Source: Pseudomonadota bacterium (GTDB lineage Bacteria; Pseudomonadota; Gammaproteobacteria; Steroidobacterales; Steroidobacteraceae). Taken from it: 6,982 nucleotides of DNA. Below, one piece after another: positions 6,333 through 6,982 of the stretch. A model generated the notes under the pieces. That model saw only the letters and a program-made list of their open reading frames with translations, ran no database searches and was not told where the DNA came from. Every line of letters starts with the position of its first letter. The first letter of the stretch is position 1. The stretch lies in the NCBI GenBank assembly GCA_021817875.1, contig JAKAFQ010000226.1:1-6982 (forward strand), written 5' to 3'. The position numbers were made by a program, and so were the translations under genes.

Positions 6333-6968
6333 TCAGCTTCCATGCAGGAACGCGGCCTTGAAGCCGTCGACCACGAACTGCACGGCGAGTGCTCCCAGTA
6401 CCACGCCGAAGAGCCGGCCGGCCACATTGACGCCCGTGACTCCGATCAGCTGCATCAGCGGCTCAGCCAACCACATGATGACCAGAGCAATGGTCAGCAC
6501 GAGCAGCACCGCCAGGAAGAGCAGCAGAAACTGCAGGGGCTGGCGCAGCAGATGCAGAGGCCCGAACCACAGCAGCACGGTGGCGAGCGCTCCGGGCCCC
6601 GAGATGAACGGAAAGGCGAGCGGAACCACGGAGATATCCGCGCGGCGGTGGCTCTCGGCCTGTTCGTCTTTCGAGGTCCGGCTGCCCGACTCGCGGGCGA
6701 AGACCATCTCGAGGGCGAGCAGGAACAGCAGCACCCCGCCAAATATGCGGAAAGCGCCCAGGCTGATGCCCATCAGGGCGAGAAACGGCGCCCCGCCGAG
6801 CGCGAACAGGGCCAGGATCACCGCTGCGACCACAGTCGCCTTCACCGCCATCCGCTGACGGTATTCCCGGCTGGCGTCCTGGGTGAGGCTGCTGAAAACG
6901 GGTAGCAGCGAGATCGGTTCGACCACTGCGAAAAAGACGACGAAGAACTTCAGGGGCTGGGCGAGCAT
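6333..6968 (-). CDS. MarC family (UPF0056) integral membrane protein
   Basis: Inner-membrane protein of 211 residues, typical of the family, with about six predicted helices (near 6-26, 41-61, 64-90, 113-135, 144-168, 183-203). Family features seen: the first-helix motif VEPISLLPVFSSLT (16-29), corresponding to the usual Asn/Asp-Pro-Ile...Pro-hydrophobic-Phe; the conserved VVPLAFPFISGPGALATVLL (114-133); and the C-terminal VAGRLFGVVLGALAVQFVVDGF (182-203). A hydrophilic loop rich in Lys, Arg and Glu lies at 92-110. The biochemical role of the family is unknown; the name comes from the E. coli mar locus, and its proposed role in antibiotic resistance was not upheld. The start ATG at 6968 has AGGA eight bases upstream, so the gene is complete. 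It converges on trmB, and no link between them is evident. Confidence 0.92.
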   Translation of the reverse strand: MLAQPLKFFVVFFAVVEPISLLPVFSSLTQDASREYRQRMAVKATVVAAVILALFALGGAPFLALMGISLGAFRIFGGVLLFLLALEMVFARESGSRTSKDEQAESHRRADISVVPLAFPFISGPGALATVLLWFGPLHLLRQPLQFLLLFLAVLLVLTIALVIMWLAEPLMQLIGVTGVNVAGRLFGVVLGALAVQFVVDGFKAAFLHGS

Positions 6969-6976
6969 GGAAAGGA

Positions 6977-6980
6977 TCCT
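6977..6980 (-). promoter_or_regulatory. Ribosome binding site of the MarC-family gene
   Basis: The minus strand reads AGGA eight bases before the ATG. This fixes the start at 6968 and shows the gene is complete although only 14 bases from the window edge. Its promoter lies outside. Confidence 0.65.
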
Positions 6981-6982
6981 GC

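Overview
The window is GC-rich, tightly packed bacterial DNA with very few non-coding bases. Codon third positions are dominated by G and C, and one gene starts with GTG. Protein motifs point to a gammaproteobacterium, possibly near the Xanthomonadales/Nevskiales side: TrmB carries the proteobacterial-type motifs, the pump is an EmrAB-type pair, and kynureninase and kynurenine monooxygenase are both present. That placement rests on remembered family resemblance, not on a search. I saw no tRNA, rRNA, CRISPR array, insertion sequence or integrase.

Layout. (1) 1-2494 (+): the 3' part of an EmrA-type membrane fusion protein gene, cut by the window edge, followed after one base by a complete EmrB-type DHA2 drug/proton antiporter. 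(2) 2530-5210 (+): kynU (kynureninase) and kmo (kynurenine 3-monooxygenase), 35 bases behind the pump and overlapping each other by one base. (3) 5211-5567: the only sizeable gap, with small dyads, a TAGAAT -10-like hexamer and a possible 64-codon reading frame that begins 7 bases after that hexamer. (4) 5568-6254 (+): trmB, the tRNA m7G46 methyltransferase. (5) 6255-6332: a convergent gap with two GC hairpins. (6) 6333-6968 (-): a complete MarC-family membrane protein with its ribosome binding site at the window edge.

How the genes may work together. KMO hydroxylates kynurenine to 3-hydroxykynurenine and KynU cleaves that to 3-hydroxyanthranilate plus alanine, the middle of the tryptophan-to-quinolinate (de novo NAD) route. 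The genes for the other steps (tryptophan 2,3-dioxygenase, formamidase, 3-hydroxyanthranilate dioxygenase) are not here. The spacing suggests that the pump and the two enzymes may share one transcript. The pump might therefore export or protect against a redox-active aromatic such as 3-hydroxykynurenine or 3-hydroxyanthranilate, but this is inference from gene order only. trmB and marC look like ordinary unrelated neighbours. The least explained part is the 64-codon frame ahead of trmB.
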